From assembly GCF_038637725.1 (NCBI RefSeq), contig NZ_CP152052.1, positions 3,021,501-3,085,500 on the forward strand: DNA of 64,000 nucleotides, read 5' to 3'. Under the pieces are notes generated by a model. It did not search any database. It had not been told where the DNA came from and worked only from the letters and a program-made list of their open reading frames with translations. Made by a program: the position numbers and the translations under genes. Below are positions 49,262-57,640 of this stretch, one piece after another. Numbering within the stretch: position 1 is the first letter of the stretch; each line of letters opens with the position of its first letter. This DNA comes from Psychrobacillus sp. FSL H8-0483 (lineage in GTDB: Bacteria; Bacillota; Bacilli; Bacillales_A; Planococcaceae).

Positions 49262-49410
49262 AAATATACCCCTCTCAAAATTGTTATACATCCACTTATT
49301 ATAGTCACATATTTTATTAGGAAAAACAAGTAGTATTAAGGCGTCAGACGTCTGATTTCTAAAGGTTCAGCTTAGACTATCTTGAAAACTCTTGTCTAGG
49401 AAGGCAACCT

Positions 49411-49440
49411 AAGTTCGCGACATCCATTTCGCAACGGTTG
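49411..49440. repeat. Fragment of the 56472-56708 repeat (inverted)
   Basis: Read on the minus strand this stretch (ACCGTTGCGAAATGGATGT, then CGCGAACTTAGG) matches the core CCGTTGCCACATGGATGTGGCG..TTTAGG of the 56 kb element and the 3.7 kb fragment. Confidence 0.5.
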
Positions 49441-49453
49441 CAAATCTTTTTCT

Positions 49454-49557
49454 ACGACGAGCAAATGAAATGGCGCAGGAGCAACGCCTTTGACCGCGAC
49501 GAGCTTTGCGCAGGAGCAACGCTTTTGACTGCGACGAGCTTTGCGCAGGAGCAACGA
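49454..49557 (+). repeat. Tandem repeat array upstream-side of yusI stop
   Basis: Three units. Units 2 and 3 are GCGACGAGCTTTGCGCAGGAGCAACG (49496-49521 and 49531-49556), 35 bp apart. Unit 1 (49454-49484) is a diverged version with AAATGAAATGG in the middle. The same unit recurs twice on the other side of yusI. Confidence 0.8.
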
Positions 49558-49593
49558 AGAATGCGAGCGTTTATCAACAGTCTGAAAGGTGCT

Positions 49594-49956
49594 TTATTTG
49601 CTTATCCAACTATTCGTAAAATGCTCTTCCTTAAAACCGAACGTAAGCTGTTTTCCATCAAAAACAAGTGGACGTTTAATAAGCATTCCATCTGTTGCAA
49701 GAAGTGCCAGTTGCTCTTCTTCCGACATGGTAGGAAGCTTGTCCTTTAATTGAAGCTCACGGTATTTCATACCACTTGTATTAAAAAATGTCTTTAAATC
49801 GCCATTACTTGTATCAAGCATTTCCTTTAAAAGTTCTTTAGAAGGAGGATCTTCTACTATATGGTGATAAACAAACTCTACTCCACTGTCTCTTAACAAT
49901 TTACTAGCCATATTACATGTACTACACTTTGGATATCCAAAAAATTGAATTGTCAT
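49594..49956 (-). CDS. yusI: ArsC/Spx-family reductase-like protein YusI
   Basis: A 120-aa ArsC-fold protein. N-terminal CSTC (about 11-14) and the fold's basic residues (KRPLVFDGKQLTFGF, about 93-107) are visible. Close to B. subtilis YusI, an uncharacterised ArsC-like protein (same place between gcvH and fadE). Whether it reduces arsenate or acts as a thiol regulator is unknown. AAAGG-type SD (GGAAAAAAGGTGAG). Confidence 0.9.
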   Translation of the reverse strand: MTIQFFGYPKCSTCNMASKLLRDSGVEFVYHHIVEDPPSKELLKEMLDTSNGDLKTFFNTSGMKYRELQLKDKLPTMSEEEQLALLATDGMLIKRPLVFDGKQLTFGFKEEHFTNSWISK

Positions 49957-49988
49957 AAAATCTCACCTTTTTTCCTTTATCATAGCAC

Positions 49989-50015
49989 ACAACCACTGCC
50001 AAAAGCAGTGGTTGT
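49989..50015. repeat. Inverted repeat upstream of yusI
   Basis: Perfect 11-bp stem ACAACCACTGC / GCAGTGGTTGT with loop CAAAA. No U-run on the minus strand. It lies 33 nt before the yusI start and abuts the repeat units that follow; it may be in the yusI leader. Confidence 0.5.
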
Positions 50016-50016
50016 C

Positions 50017-50074
50017 TGCGACGAGCTTGCGCAGGAGCACATGGTCTTCTGCGACGAGCTTTGCGTAGGAGCAC
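50017..50074 (+). repeat. Two further copies of the 35-bp repeat
   Basis: GCGACGAGCTTGCGCAGGAGCAC (about 50018-50040) and GCGACGAGCTTTGCGTAGGAGCAC (50051-50074), the same orientation and spacing (about 34 bp) as the array at 49454-49557, on the opposite flank of yusI. Confidence 0.75.
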
Positions 50075-50209
50075 ACGAGTTCCTGCACGAGTTGGGAGCT
50101 CTGTTGCTGTTTTAAAAGATGAATGCTATCTATTTTTTCTATCTTTAGAGTCTTTTCCTACACCTGTTTTTTGTATACTTTTTATTAAAACTACTAATTT
50201 TTGTAGGCA

Positions 50210-50397
50210 ATTGATTGTAGTGAAAGACGGCGACTCCAGCGGGAATAGCGTGCGCTGAAGGCCCCGCAGGAGCGAACAAAGGAACGAAGGCTAAGAACGC
50301 CACCTCGTGTGGCAACGCCTTCGTGACCAACATCGTGTTGGCCTGAGGAGACTGAAGCCATGCCCGCGGAAAGCGTCCGTCTGGAACGGAAATCAAT
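50210..50397. repeat. GC-rich MITE-like element, family 2, copy 2
   Basis: 188 bp. Terminal repeats ATTGATT..AGACGG / CCGTCT..GGAAATCAAT and inner arms CGACTCCAGCGGG / CCCGCGGAAAGCGTC match the copy at 24690-24820 (inverted relative to it). It also contains a nested hairpin series in the middle (AACGCCAC..GTGGCAACGCC and AACATCGTGTTGG). Confidence 0.75.
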
Positions 50398-50458
50398 ACA
50401 TTGGAAAAGGGACCATCTCTCAGTCACGATATGACTTTAGGGACAGCCCCATCTTAAA

Positions 50459-50492
50459 ACAAAAAGCCGATTCATATAGAATCGGCTCTTCT
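50459..50492 (-). terminator. Terminator of the fad operon
   Basis: AGCCGATTC / GAATCGGCT stem with loop ATATA, followed on the minus strand by TTTTTG. Confidence 0.9.
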
Positions 50493-50495
50493 AGA

Positions 50496-52277
50496 TTAAA
50501 CGATGTATTTTTCAGCGTCGATTAGATTAACAGATGCTTCACGCTTTTTCTGAATCAAGTTATAAGGTGTATTGCGTGTTAGTTTACGAAGAGCAGAAAG
50601 CATGATGCGTAAATTATCGCCATCCGCAGATGCAATTAACGTTTCTTTTGCTGCTTTTTCGATGTCATCAAAAGCTTCTTGGCAGAAAATTTGTGTATAA
50701 AGAAGTTTTTGGTTTGCTTTTTCTTCACCACTACGGCCAATTGCTTTTTCTGTACGAAGAACGGCAGATTCCATTGCGAATAAGTTGTTGGCGATGTTTG
50801 CAATATTCACAAGTACTTCTTGTTCTGCTTCTAATTTCGTACCAAAACGTTGTGCAGCAAGGCCAGCAGCTAAAATACCAATCTTCTTCGCATTCGCTAC
50901 TAATACTTTCTCTTGAGCTAATGCCTCGTCTCCAACTTCCTCTGGCATCATCATTAATAGCTCTTCTTGTAAGCTTTGCGCTTTTTGAAGCAGTGGTAAT
51001 TCACCCTTCAATGCTTTTTTCAAGAACGTACCCGGCACGATTAGACGGTTAATTTCGTTTGTTCCTTCGAAAATACGGTTAATACGTGAGTCACGATAAA
51101 TACGCTCTACTTCGTATTCTTGCATGAAGCCATATCCACCATGTAACTGTACAGCTTCATCTGCAATATAGTCTAACACTTCCGAACCAACAACTTTATT
51201 AATAGAACATTCAATTGCATATTCCGCGATAGAAGCTGCAATTGCTTTTCCGTCCTTTTGTTCTTCTTCACTTAATTGGCCCATGCGGTCTTCAAAATAT
51301 CCAACAGTACGATAGATTAAGCTTTCTGTCGCATATAATTTAGATGCCATAGTAGCTAATTTTTGCTTAGTTAAATTAAATGAAGAAATAGGTGTTTTAA
51401 ATTGTTGACGTTGATTGGAGTATGAAATCGCTAATTCTAATGCACGCTTAGCACCACCTACAGTACCTACTCCTAATTTGTACCGACCAATATTTAAAAT
51501 GTTAAAGGCGATTATGTGTCCACGACCGATTTCACCTAGTAAATTTTCTACTGGAACTTCTGCATCTTGTAGAATTAGCGTACGAGTAGAAGATGATTTG
51601 ATTCCCATTTTCTTCTCTTCTGCTCCAACGGAAACACCAGGAAATTCACGTTCCACGATAAATGCCGTGAATTTATCTCCATCTACTTTTGCGTACACTA
51701 CAAATACATCTGCAAAACCTGCGTTTGTGATCCATTGCTTTTCACCGTTTAAAATGTAGTGCGTGCCTTCTGGATTTAATTTTGCAATCGTTTTTGCTCC
51801 AAGTGCATCAGAACCTGAACCTGGCTCCGTTAATGCATATGCAGAGATTTTGTCTCCAGAAGCGGAGTTTGGTAAGTACTTTTGTTTTTGTTCTTCGTTT
51901 CCAAAAAGAACAATTGGTAAAGTACCAATTCCAACATGTGCTCCGTGTGTAATAGAGAAACCACCAGCTACGGATAATTTTTCTGCAATTAATGCAGAAG
52001 AAATTTTGTCTAAACCTAAACCACCGTATGCTTCTGGAATATCAGCTGCAAGTAAACCAAGGTCTCCAGCAGATTTTAATAAACGTACGGAGTGTTCAAA
52101 CTCATGATGTTCTAAGTTTTCAACAACAGGTAATACTTCGTTTATCACGTAGTCTTCTGTTGTTTTTGCTATCATTATTTGCTCATCCGTGAAGTCCTCT
52201 GGTGTGAATACACGGTTTGCATCAATATCCTCTACTAAAAAGCTTCCACCTTTAACTACATCTTGAACTTTTGTCAT
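50496..52277 (-). CDS. fadE: Acyl-CoA dehydrogenase
   Basis: A 593-aa flavoprotein introducing the trans-2 double bond, first step of beta-oxidation. ACAD N-terminal and middle domains: YALTEPGSGSDALGA (about 148-162), ITNAGFADVFVVYA, and C-terminal RDSRINRIFEGTNEINR (about 391-407), where the catalytic Glu is expected. A further C-terminal domain (about 425-593) is typical of the longer Bacillus FadE (YusJ). Last gene of fadN-fadA-fadE. Confidence 0.94.
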   Translation of the reverse strand: MTKVQDVVKGGSFLVEDIDANRVFTPEDFTDEQIMIAKTTEDYVINEVLPVVENLEHHEFEHSVRLLKSAGDLGLLAADIPEAYGGLGLDKISSALIAEKLSVAGGFSITHGAHVGIGTLPIVLFGNEEQKQKYLPNSASGDKISAYALTEPGSGSDALGAKTIAKLNPEGTHYILNGEKQWITNAGFADVFVVYAKVDGDKFTAFIVEREFPGVSVGAEEKKMGIKSSSTRTLILQDAEVPVENLLGEIGRGHIIAFNILNIGRYKLGVGTVGGAKRALELAISYSNQRQQFKTPISSFNLTKQKLATMASKLYATESLIYRTVGYFEDRMGQLSEEEQKDGKAIAASIAEYAIECSINKVVGSEVLDYIADEAVQLHGGYGFMQEYEVERIYRDSRINRIFEGTNEINRLIVPGTFLKKALKGELPLLQKAQSLQEELLMMMPEEVGDEALAQEKVLVANAKKIGILAAGLAAQRFGTKLEAEQEVLVNIANIANNLFAMESAVLRTEKAIGRSGEEKANQKLLYTQIFCQEAFDDIEKAAKETLIASADGDNLRIMLSALRKLTRNTPYNLIQKKREASVNLIDAEKYIV

Positions 52278-52315
52278 ATCCCTTATCCCCCTATGTGATA
52301 GTTATTCTGTTTGTC

Positions 52316-53491
52316 TTATAAAAGCTCAAATACGCCGGCTGCCCCCATGCCGCCTCCGATACACATTGTTACTACCCCAAACTGCTTACCTTGACGCTTC
52401 AGCTCGCTCATCATTTTTAATGTTAAAATAGTTCCCGTTGCTCCAAGCGGGTGTCCTAGAGCGATTGCACCACCATTAACATTTACTTTATCGATGTCGA
52501 TTCCTAAATGACGAACTACTTGAATCGATTGAGAAGCAAATGCCTCGTTAATTTCCCAAATATCGATATCCTCTATCGATAATCCTGCAAGTTTCAATGC
52601 TTTTGGTACCGCTACGATTGGTCCAATACCCATTAGGTCTGGTGCCACACCGCCAACTGCGAATGAACGGAATTTAGCCATTGGTTTTAATCCCTGAGTT
52701 TCAGCTACTTCACGGTCCATCACAAGTACTGCTCCTGCTCCGTCTGAGGTTTGCGAAGAGTTTCCTGCTGTGACAGATCCACGAACGTTAAATGCAGGAC
52801 GTAATTTTGCAAGTGTTTCAACTGTCGTACCAACACGAACGCCCTCATCCATTTCAAATAAAAACTTTTTCTCTTGAGCTTTGTTATTTCCATCTACAAA
52901 ATGCTTCACTACTTCAACAGGAACAATATGGTCATTGAACTTTCCAGCGGCAATTGCAGCTGCGGCAAGTTCATGTGAACGAACGGCAAAAGCATCTTGA
53001 TCTGCACGACTTACACCATATTTATTCGCCACCTGCTCTGCTGTATGACCCATTCCCATATAATATTGTGGTGCCGTTTGAGCAAGATGCGCATTTGGTC
53101 GAATTGTATTTCCCATCATTGGGATCATACTCATTGATTCCACACCACCTGCAATAATTGCTTCGGAATGTCCAAGCATAATACGCTCTGCTGCATAGGC
53201 AATTGATTGCAGACCTGATGAACAAAAACGGTTTACTGTAATAGCTGGTGTACTATCTGGAAGACCTGCTAATGCACCGATAATACGAGCAACGTTCATC
53301 CCTTGCTCTGCTTCTGGCATTGCACATCCTAAAATTAAGTCATCTATCGGGCCATCATATCCACCGGCTCTTTTTAAAGTTTCTCTTACAACCAAAGCCC
53401 CAAAATCATCTGGGCGAACAGTTGCTAAAGATCCTTTCTTCGCTTTACCAACTGGTGTTCTAGCACCTGCTACGATTACTGCTTCACGCAT
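52316..53491 (-). CDS. fadA: Acetyl-CoA C-acyltransferase (thiolase)
   Basis: A 391-aa thiolase. Nucleophile Cys in NRFCSSGLQS (about 89), His in NGGAIALGHPLGATG (about 348), and second Cys in TMCIGGGMGAAG (about 379). Cleaves 3-ketoacyl-CoA in the last step of beta-oxidation. AAAGGAGGAG upstream; 29 nt after fadN. Confidence 0.95.
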   Translation of the reverse strand: MREAVIVAGARTPVGKAKKGSLATVRPDDFGALVVRETLKRAGGYDGPIDDLILGCAMPEAEQGMNVARIIGALAGLPDSTPAITVNRFCSSGLQSIAYAAERIMLGHSEAIIAGGVESMSMIPMMGNTIRPNAHLAQTAPQYYMGMGHTAEQVANKYGVSRADQDAFAVRSHELAAAAIAAGKFNDHIVPVEVVKHFVDGNNKAQEKKFLFEMDEGVRVGTTVETLAKLRPAFNVRGSVTAGNSSQTSDGAGAVLVMDREVAETQGLKPMAKFRSFAVGGVAPDLMGIGPIVAVPKALKLAGLSIEDIDIWEINEAFASQSIQVVRHLGIDIDKVNVNGGAIALGHPLGATGTILTLKMMSELKRQGKQFGVVTMCIGGGMGAAGVFELL

Positions 53492-53520
53492 GAGTTCTCC
53501 TCCTTTTACCTAACACATGT

Positions 53521-55905
53521 TTAGTTGCGCAATGGCTTACCTTTCACTAACATGTGCTGCATTCTTGCTTGTGATTTTGGTTCTGCAACTAAACTTAAGA
53601 AAGCTTCACGCTCTAAATTAAGTAAATATTGCTCATCTACTAGCGTGCCATATGGAACTTCCCCACCTGCAATAACATATGCAAGTTTTTTCGCGATTTT
53701 CAGATCATGCTCACTAATGTATCCAGATAAGAACATACCTTCCGCTCCTAAAAGTAACGTCGCATAACCAGGTGATCCTGTGACAGGAACTTTTTCACGA
53801 ATAGGAGCTTTATATCCAGCTTCTACAAGTGCTAACGCAGCTTGTTTTGCATCATAAATTAAATGGTCTGGATTTACACTAATGCCGTCCGCAAAGGTTA
53901 AAAAGTTAGTTTCACGTGCTTCTTCTCCAGAAGTCGATACATTCGCCATTGCAATCGTTTCAAATACTTTATTTGCAACATATTGATAGTCCACTTGGAC
54001 ACCGTTTGGAAGACCTTTTAAGTGTTTCATATAAAGCTCTTTATTTCCCCCACCGCCAGGAATCAGACCAACTCCTGCTTCTACAAGGCCCATATAAGTC
54101 TCCGAAGATGCTTGAATGTGAGCTGCTGGTAAAGTAGCCTCCGCTCCTCCGCCAAGTGTCATTCCGAATGGAGCAACTACAACTGGTTTTGCAGAATATT
54201 TAATTTTCATCATCGCATTTTGGAATTGGCGAATCACAAAGTCTAATTCAAAAATGTTATCGTCTTGCGCTTCCATTAAAATCATTCCAAGGTTAGCTCC
54301 TACACTAAAGTTTTTTCCTTGGTTTCCAATCACAAGCCCTTTAAAGTTCTTTTCCACTTCGTCTACTGCAAAGTTAATCATTTGCACAATGTCTATGCCA
54401 ATTGCGTTTGATTTGGAGTGAAATTCTAATAAAGCAATCCCGTCACCTAAATCTATTAAACTTGCACCAGAATTTGCCTTGATGACACCATGTTTTTTCT
54501 TATATCTTTTCAAGTCTATTACTTTTTCATTTACTGGAACGGTTTTGTAGTCATCTCCGTCAAAGAAATAGAGATCTCCATTTTCTTCTTTATAGAAGCA
54601 TTCAAAACCTTTATCTAGCAAAGATTGAACGAAGGTTGGTATTTCATGACCTTCTGCTTTCATTTTTTCCACGGAATCTTTTACACCTATTGCATCCCAA
54701 ATTTCAAACGGGCCTTGCTCCCACCCAAATCCCCATTTCATTGCTTGGTCGATGGATACGATATCGTCTGCAATTTCTCCGTGAAGCTCTGCTGAGTATC
54801 GAAGCGTTGGGTTTAAAATATTCCATAAAAGCTCTCCAGTTCGGTCTTTTGCATATGTTAACGTTCTCACTTTTGCAGCTAGACCTTTTTGTTGCTTCGC
54901 CATTTCTATGGAAGGTGTTTTAAGTTTTTTCACTGGCTCGTATACAAGTGTTTCTATGTTCAATTCTTTAATTTCTTTTCCTTCCTTTAAGAAAAAACCT
55001 TGACCTGTTTTTGCACCAAGCCATTTATTTTCAAGCATTTTTTGCATAAATCCAGGTACTTCAAATACTTTTTGCTCTTCACCAGTTGTTTGGTCATATA
55101 CATTTTTCGCAACATGTGCAAATGTATCTAAACCCACAACATCTAGCGTTCGGAACGTAGCGGATTTTGGACGTCCGATTAGTGGACCAGTGACAGAATC
55201 TACTTCTCCAACTGAATATCCTCTTGCTTGCATTTCGCGAAGTGTTACAAGTAAGCCATATGTGCCAATTCGGTTTGCAATAAAGTTTGGAGTATCTTTT
55301 GCAAGTACAACCCCTTTGCCTAAAACGTCTTCTCCAAATTTTTTCATAAACTCTACTACTTCCGGAGAAGTTGTTTTTGCTGGAATTACTTCTAATAGTT
55401 TTAAATAACGTGGTGGATTGAAGAAATGCGTTCCAAGAAAGTGAGTGCCAAAGTCTTCTGAGCGACCTTCCACCATTGCCTGAATGCTAATACCTGAAGT
55501 ATTAGAACTAATAATAGTTCTCGGTTTACGTACTGCATCTATTTTTTCATATAAACTCTTTTTAACCTCTAAATTTTCTACTACTACTTCTATGATCCAG
55601 TCCACATCTTTTAACTTTTCCAAGTCATCTTCTAAATTGCCTGCAGTAATTTGTTGCAAGTTCTTAATAGAAGTAAGTGGTGCTGGCTTTTGCTTCAACA
55701 GTTTTTGGAGAGCTGTTTGAGCAAAGCGATTACGAACGGATGGGTGCTCCAATGTAAATCCTTTTGCTTCTTCCTCTTTACTAACTTCTCTCGGAACGAT
55801 ATCTAATAACAAAGTTGGTATGCCTATATTTGCTAAGTGAGCTGCGATTCCGGAACCCATTACCCCTGAACCAAGTACAGCTGCTTTTTTAATTTGATAT
55901 GTCAC
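53521..55905 (-). CDS. fadN: 3-hydroxyacyl-CoA dehydrogenase / enoyl-CoA hydratase
   Basis: A 794-aa bifunctional beta-oxidation enzyme. NAD-binding GSGVMGSG (about 11-18) and HCDH domain (1-400) are followed by an enoyl-CoA hydratase/isomerase domain (about 480-700; GLVIGNQGKNFSVGANL, GGGAEATL, VEAGVGLIPGGGG). The second half shows the B. subtilis FadN (YusL) order, opposite to E. coli FadB. GTG 55905 has GGGGAGG 8 nt upstream. First gene of the operon; controlled by a FadR-type palindrome. Confidence 0.94.
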   Translation of the reverse strand: MTYQIKKAAVLGSGVMGSGIAAHLANIGIPTLLLDIVPREVSKEEEAKGFTLEHPSVRNRFAQTALQKLLKQKPAPLTSIKNLQQITAGNLEDDLEKLKDVDWIIEVVVENLEVKKSLYEKIDAVRKPRTIISSNTSGISIQAMVEGRSEDFGTHFLGTHFFNPPRYLKLLEVIPAKTTSPEVVEFMKKFGEDVLGKGVVLAKDTPNFIANRIGTYGLLVTLREMQARGYSVGEVDSVTGPLIGRPKSATFRTLDVVGLDTFAHVAKNVYDQTTGEEQKVFEVPGFMQKMLENKWLGAKTGQGFFLKEGKEIKELNIETLVYEPVKKLKTPSIEMAKQQKGLAAKVRTLTYAKDRTGELLWNILNPTLRYSAELHGEIADDIVSIDQAMKWGFGWEQGPFEIWDAIGVKDSVEKMKAEGHEIPTFVQSLLDKGFECFYKEENGDLYFFDGDDYKTVPVNEKVIDLKRYKKKHGVIKANSGASLIDLGDGIALLEFHSKSNAIGIDIVQMINFAVDEVEKNFKGLVIGNQGKNFSVGANLGMILMEAQDDNIFELDFVIRQFQNAMMKIKYSAKPVVVAPFGMTLGGGAEATLPAAHIQASSETYMGLVEAGVGLIPGGGGNKELYMKHLKGLPNGVQVDYQYVANKVFETIAMANVSTSGEEARETNFLTFADGISVNPDHLIYDAKQAALALVEAGYKAPIREKVPVTGSPGYATLLLGAEGMFLSGYISEHDLKIAKKLAYVIAGGEVPYGTLVDEQYLLNLEREAFLSLVAEPKSQARMQHMLVKGKPLRN

Positions 55906-55927
55906 GTGCAAAGCCTCCCCTTCAACT

Positions 55928-55945
55928 TGAATGAACACTCATTCA
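55928..55945 (-). promoter_or_regulatory. FadR operator
   Basis: TGAATGAacacTCATTCA is a perfect palindrome of the Bacillus FadR type (TGAATGAnnanTCATTCA). It lies 23 nt before the fadN start and downstream of the candidate promoter, so a repressor would act as a roadblock, relieved by long-chain acyl-CoA (family knowledge). Confidence 0.88.
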
Positions 55946-55986
55946 TTTTCTGATCAAAAAAAATAAAATCAATTTCTATATCTATC

Positions 55987-56015
55987 ATTTTAGAACACTA
56001 TTTGAATTTTCGCAA
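55987..56015 (-). promoter_or_regulatory. Candidate sigma-A promoter of fadN
   Basis: Minus strand TTGCGA (56015-56010), 17 nt, TAAAAT (55992-55987). It places the start of transcription just upstream of the FadR palindrome. Confidence 0.55.
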
Positions 56016-56102
56016 TAATAAAATGAGTAAAAAAATGCATATTTCTTTCTCGGCTATTGAAAACAGTGTAAACTGAAATCAAAAGAGATGGAGGTATATG
56101 AT

Positions 56103-56420
56103 ATGCAAAAAATTACAACAACAGAACAATTTAATGAAATCATTTCTGGTGACAAAGAAGTACTAGTAAAATTCGAAGCTGGCTGGTGCCCAGATTGCCG
56201 TCGAATGGAAATGTTCATTGATCCTATCATTGAAAAATATAACCAATATACTTGGTACGAAGTGAACCGTGACGAACTTCCAGAAATCGCAGATAAATAT
56301 GAAGTAATGGGTATTCCTAGTCTACTTATTTATAAAAATGGAGGAAAAAAAGCACACTTACATAGTGCAAACGCAAAATCTCCAGAACAGGTAACTGAAT
56401 TCCTGGATGCACAAAAGTAA
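56103..56420 (+). CDS. Thioredoxin-family protein
   Basis: A 105-aa thioredoxin-fold protein with active site CPDC (about 28-31) after FEAGW and cis-Pro in GIPSLLIY (about 70-77). The Asp replaces the usual Pro-Gly pair of thioredoxin CGPC, as in the YtpP/YdbP subgroup. Redox partner not known. GGAGGT 7 nt before ATG 56103 fixes the start. Confidence 0.9.
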   Translation: MQKITTTEQFNEIISGDKEVLVKFEAGWCPDCRRMEMFIDPIIEKYNQYTWYEVNRDELPEIADKYEVMGIPSLLIYKNGGKKAHLHSANAKSPEQVTEFLDAQK

Positions 56421-56425
56421 ATATC

Positions 56426-56460
56426 AAAAAGGCTGTTCCATTTCGGAGCAGCCTTTTCTT
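56426..56460 (+). terminator. Terminator of the thioredoxin-like gene
   Basis: AAAAGGCTG-TTCC / GGAG-CAGCCTTTT stem with loop ATTTC, ending in TTTTCTT. Confidence 0.88.
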
Positions 56461-56471
56461 TATAAAAGGCT

Positions 56472-56708
56472 CTGTAAAATGATCATGTTGTTAAGTGACA
56501 AAATCCACTCGCTTTCCGCGTACGAACTGCCAAGTCTCCTCGGGCCAACAGGATGTTTGTCACGAATCCGTTGCCACATGGATGTGGCGTATTTAGGATT
56601 TGTTCCTATAAGCCCGCTTGGGGGTCTTGGCAGCCCGTTTTTCCGCAGGAGTCTCGCGGATTTTCGTCACAAAATATATGCTTCAAAAAACGATGCATAA
56701 TTTAACAG
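56472..56708. repeat. MITE-like element, family 3
   Basis: About 237 bp. Outer ends CTGTAAAATGATCATG / ATGCATAATTTAACAG, inner inverted repeats GTGACAAAATCCACTCGC / GCGGATTTTCGTCAC, and GC-rich arms (CTGCCAAG.. / ..CTTGGCAG). It contains CCACATGGATGT and fragments of it occur near 3.7 kb and 49.4 kb. No gene supported. Confidence 0.7.
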
Positions 56709-56731
56709 TCCAAAAAATGAAATACACGTTT

Positions 56732-57613
56732 TTATGTTAAAGATTTCTTAACCATAAACACTTGCGAAAGCTCTGTACTTTTAAATCCTTGATTTTGTAA
56801 AAATGAAAGTGTCTTTTGCTTATAATCCACTAAATTATAAGTGGTTCTTTTGAGTGAATGTTGAAAGTACAGTCCTTCCTGTAATACAGCATGAAGCGCA
56901 CGCTCGCCTTCCTCATCTTCCTTATTAATAACTGCTTGAAATAATGTGACACCTTCCACTTCAGAACCGTATTGTTGCTTTGTTCTTACTAAACAAGCAG
57001 CAAGCACTTCCTCATTCTTCGTTGCAATAACCGCTTCCCCTCCAACCTTCGGGATAACGGAAGGATCCACTTGCCACGGCACTAAAGTTGGAAAAATACC
57101 TGCATTAGCTGCTTGTAATGCTGGGATTCTTTTTAAGCTAAATTCACTTGCCAAATCCTCATCAAAGGGAAGTACTCCATCCGCTTCCCAAAAATGTAAT
57201 GTGTCGATTACTTCATAGCCAATCTTTTCATATAATTTAATAGCTGGATGATTCACAGACAAAGCTTCTAAAGTAGCAACAGATGCACTTTGTTGTTTCA
57301 ATAGTTCGAGCGCTTTTTCCATCAGAATAGTACCAAGCTTTTTCCCACGGTACTCTGGAATGATTCCTGTTCCACCATTCCATGCTATTTTCTGTCCATC
57401 CACTTCTCGTATGCCCTGCAACACAATTCCAATAGGAATCTCCTCATCAAACATGACAACTGACAACTCTGTCGAAAGCCCTTCATTGCCTAAACGTGCA
57501 ACAAAAGCATCCAATGACATCTGCATCGGAATAAAATACCCTTCAAACCCACGAGTAAAAAGTTTATGTGCTTCCTTAAACGTTAGATGTTCGATTGTCT
57601 TAAACGAAATCAT
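56732..57613 (-). CDS. GNAT-family acetyltransferase
   Basis: A 293-aa protein. N-terminal GNAT domain (about 1-145): substrate region, then the CoA-binding motif A in IIPEYRGKKLGTILMEKAL (about 86-104) and LYEKIGYE. The C-terminal half (150-293) has a second, weaker GNAT-like fold and no clear CoA loop. Acyl acceptor unknown. Close to, but shorter than, the next gene upstream, which also has tandem GNAT domains. Confidence 0.85.
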   Translation of the reverse strand: MISFKTIEHLTFKEAHKLFTRGFEGYFIPMQMSLDAFVARLGNEGLSTELSVVMFDEEIPIGIVLQGIREVDGQKIAWNGGTGIIPEYRGKKLGTILMEKALELLKQQSASVATLEALSVNHPAIKLYEKIGYEVIDTLHFWEADGVLPFDEDLASEFSLKRIPALQAANAGIFPTLVPWQVDPSVIPKVGGEAVIATKNEEVLAACLVRTKQQYGSEVEGVTLFQAVINKEDEEGERALHAVLQEGLYFQHSLKRTTYNLVDYKQKTLSFLQNQGFKSTELSQVFMVKKSLT

Positions 57614-57640
57614 TCCCTAACCCCCCTTTTTTACTTCCTT

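Noticed and set aside
49438-49749. 103-codon plus-strand frame
   Set aside because: Its first half is tandem repeats and the rest is antisense to yusI.
49454-50074. CRISPR array
   Set aside because: Repeats are few, imperfect and split by a gene, with spacers of about 10 nt; no cas gene is present.
50145-50525. Several overlapping frames of 70-85 codons
   Set aside because: All lie in the family 2 repeat and differ in frame and strand; none has an RBS.
56407-56700. 97-codon frame on the plus strand
   Set aside because: It overlaps the thioredoxin stop and terminator and reads through the repeat at 56472-56708.
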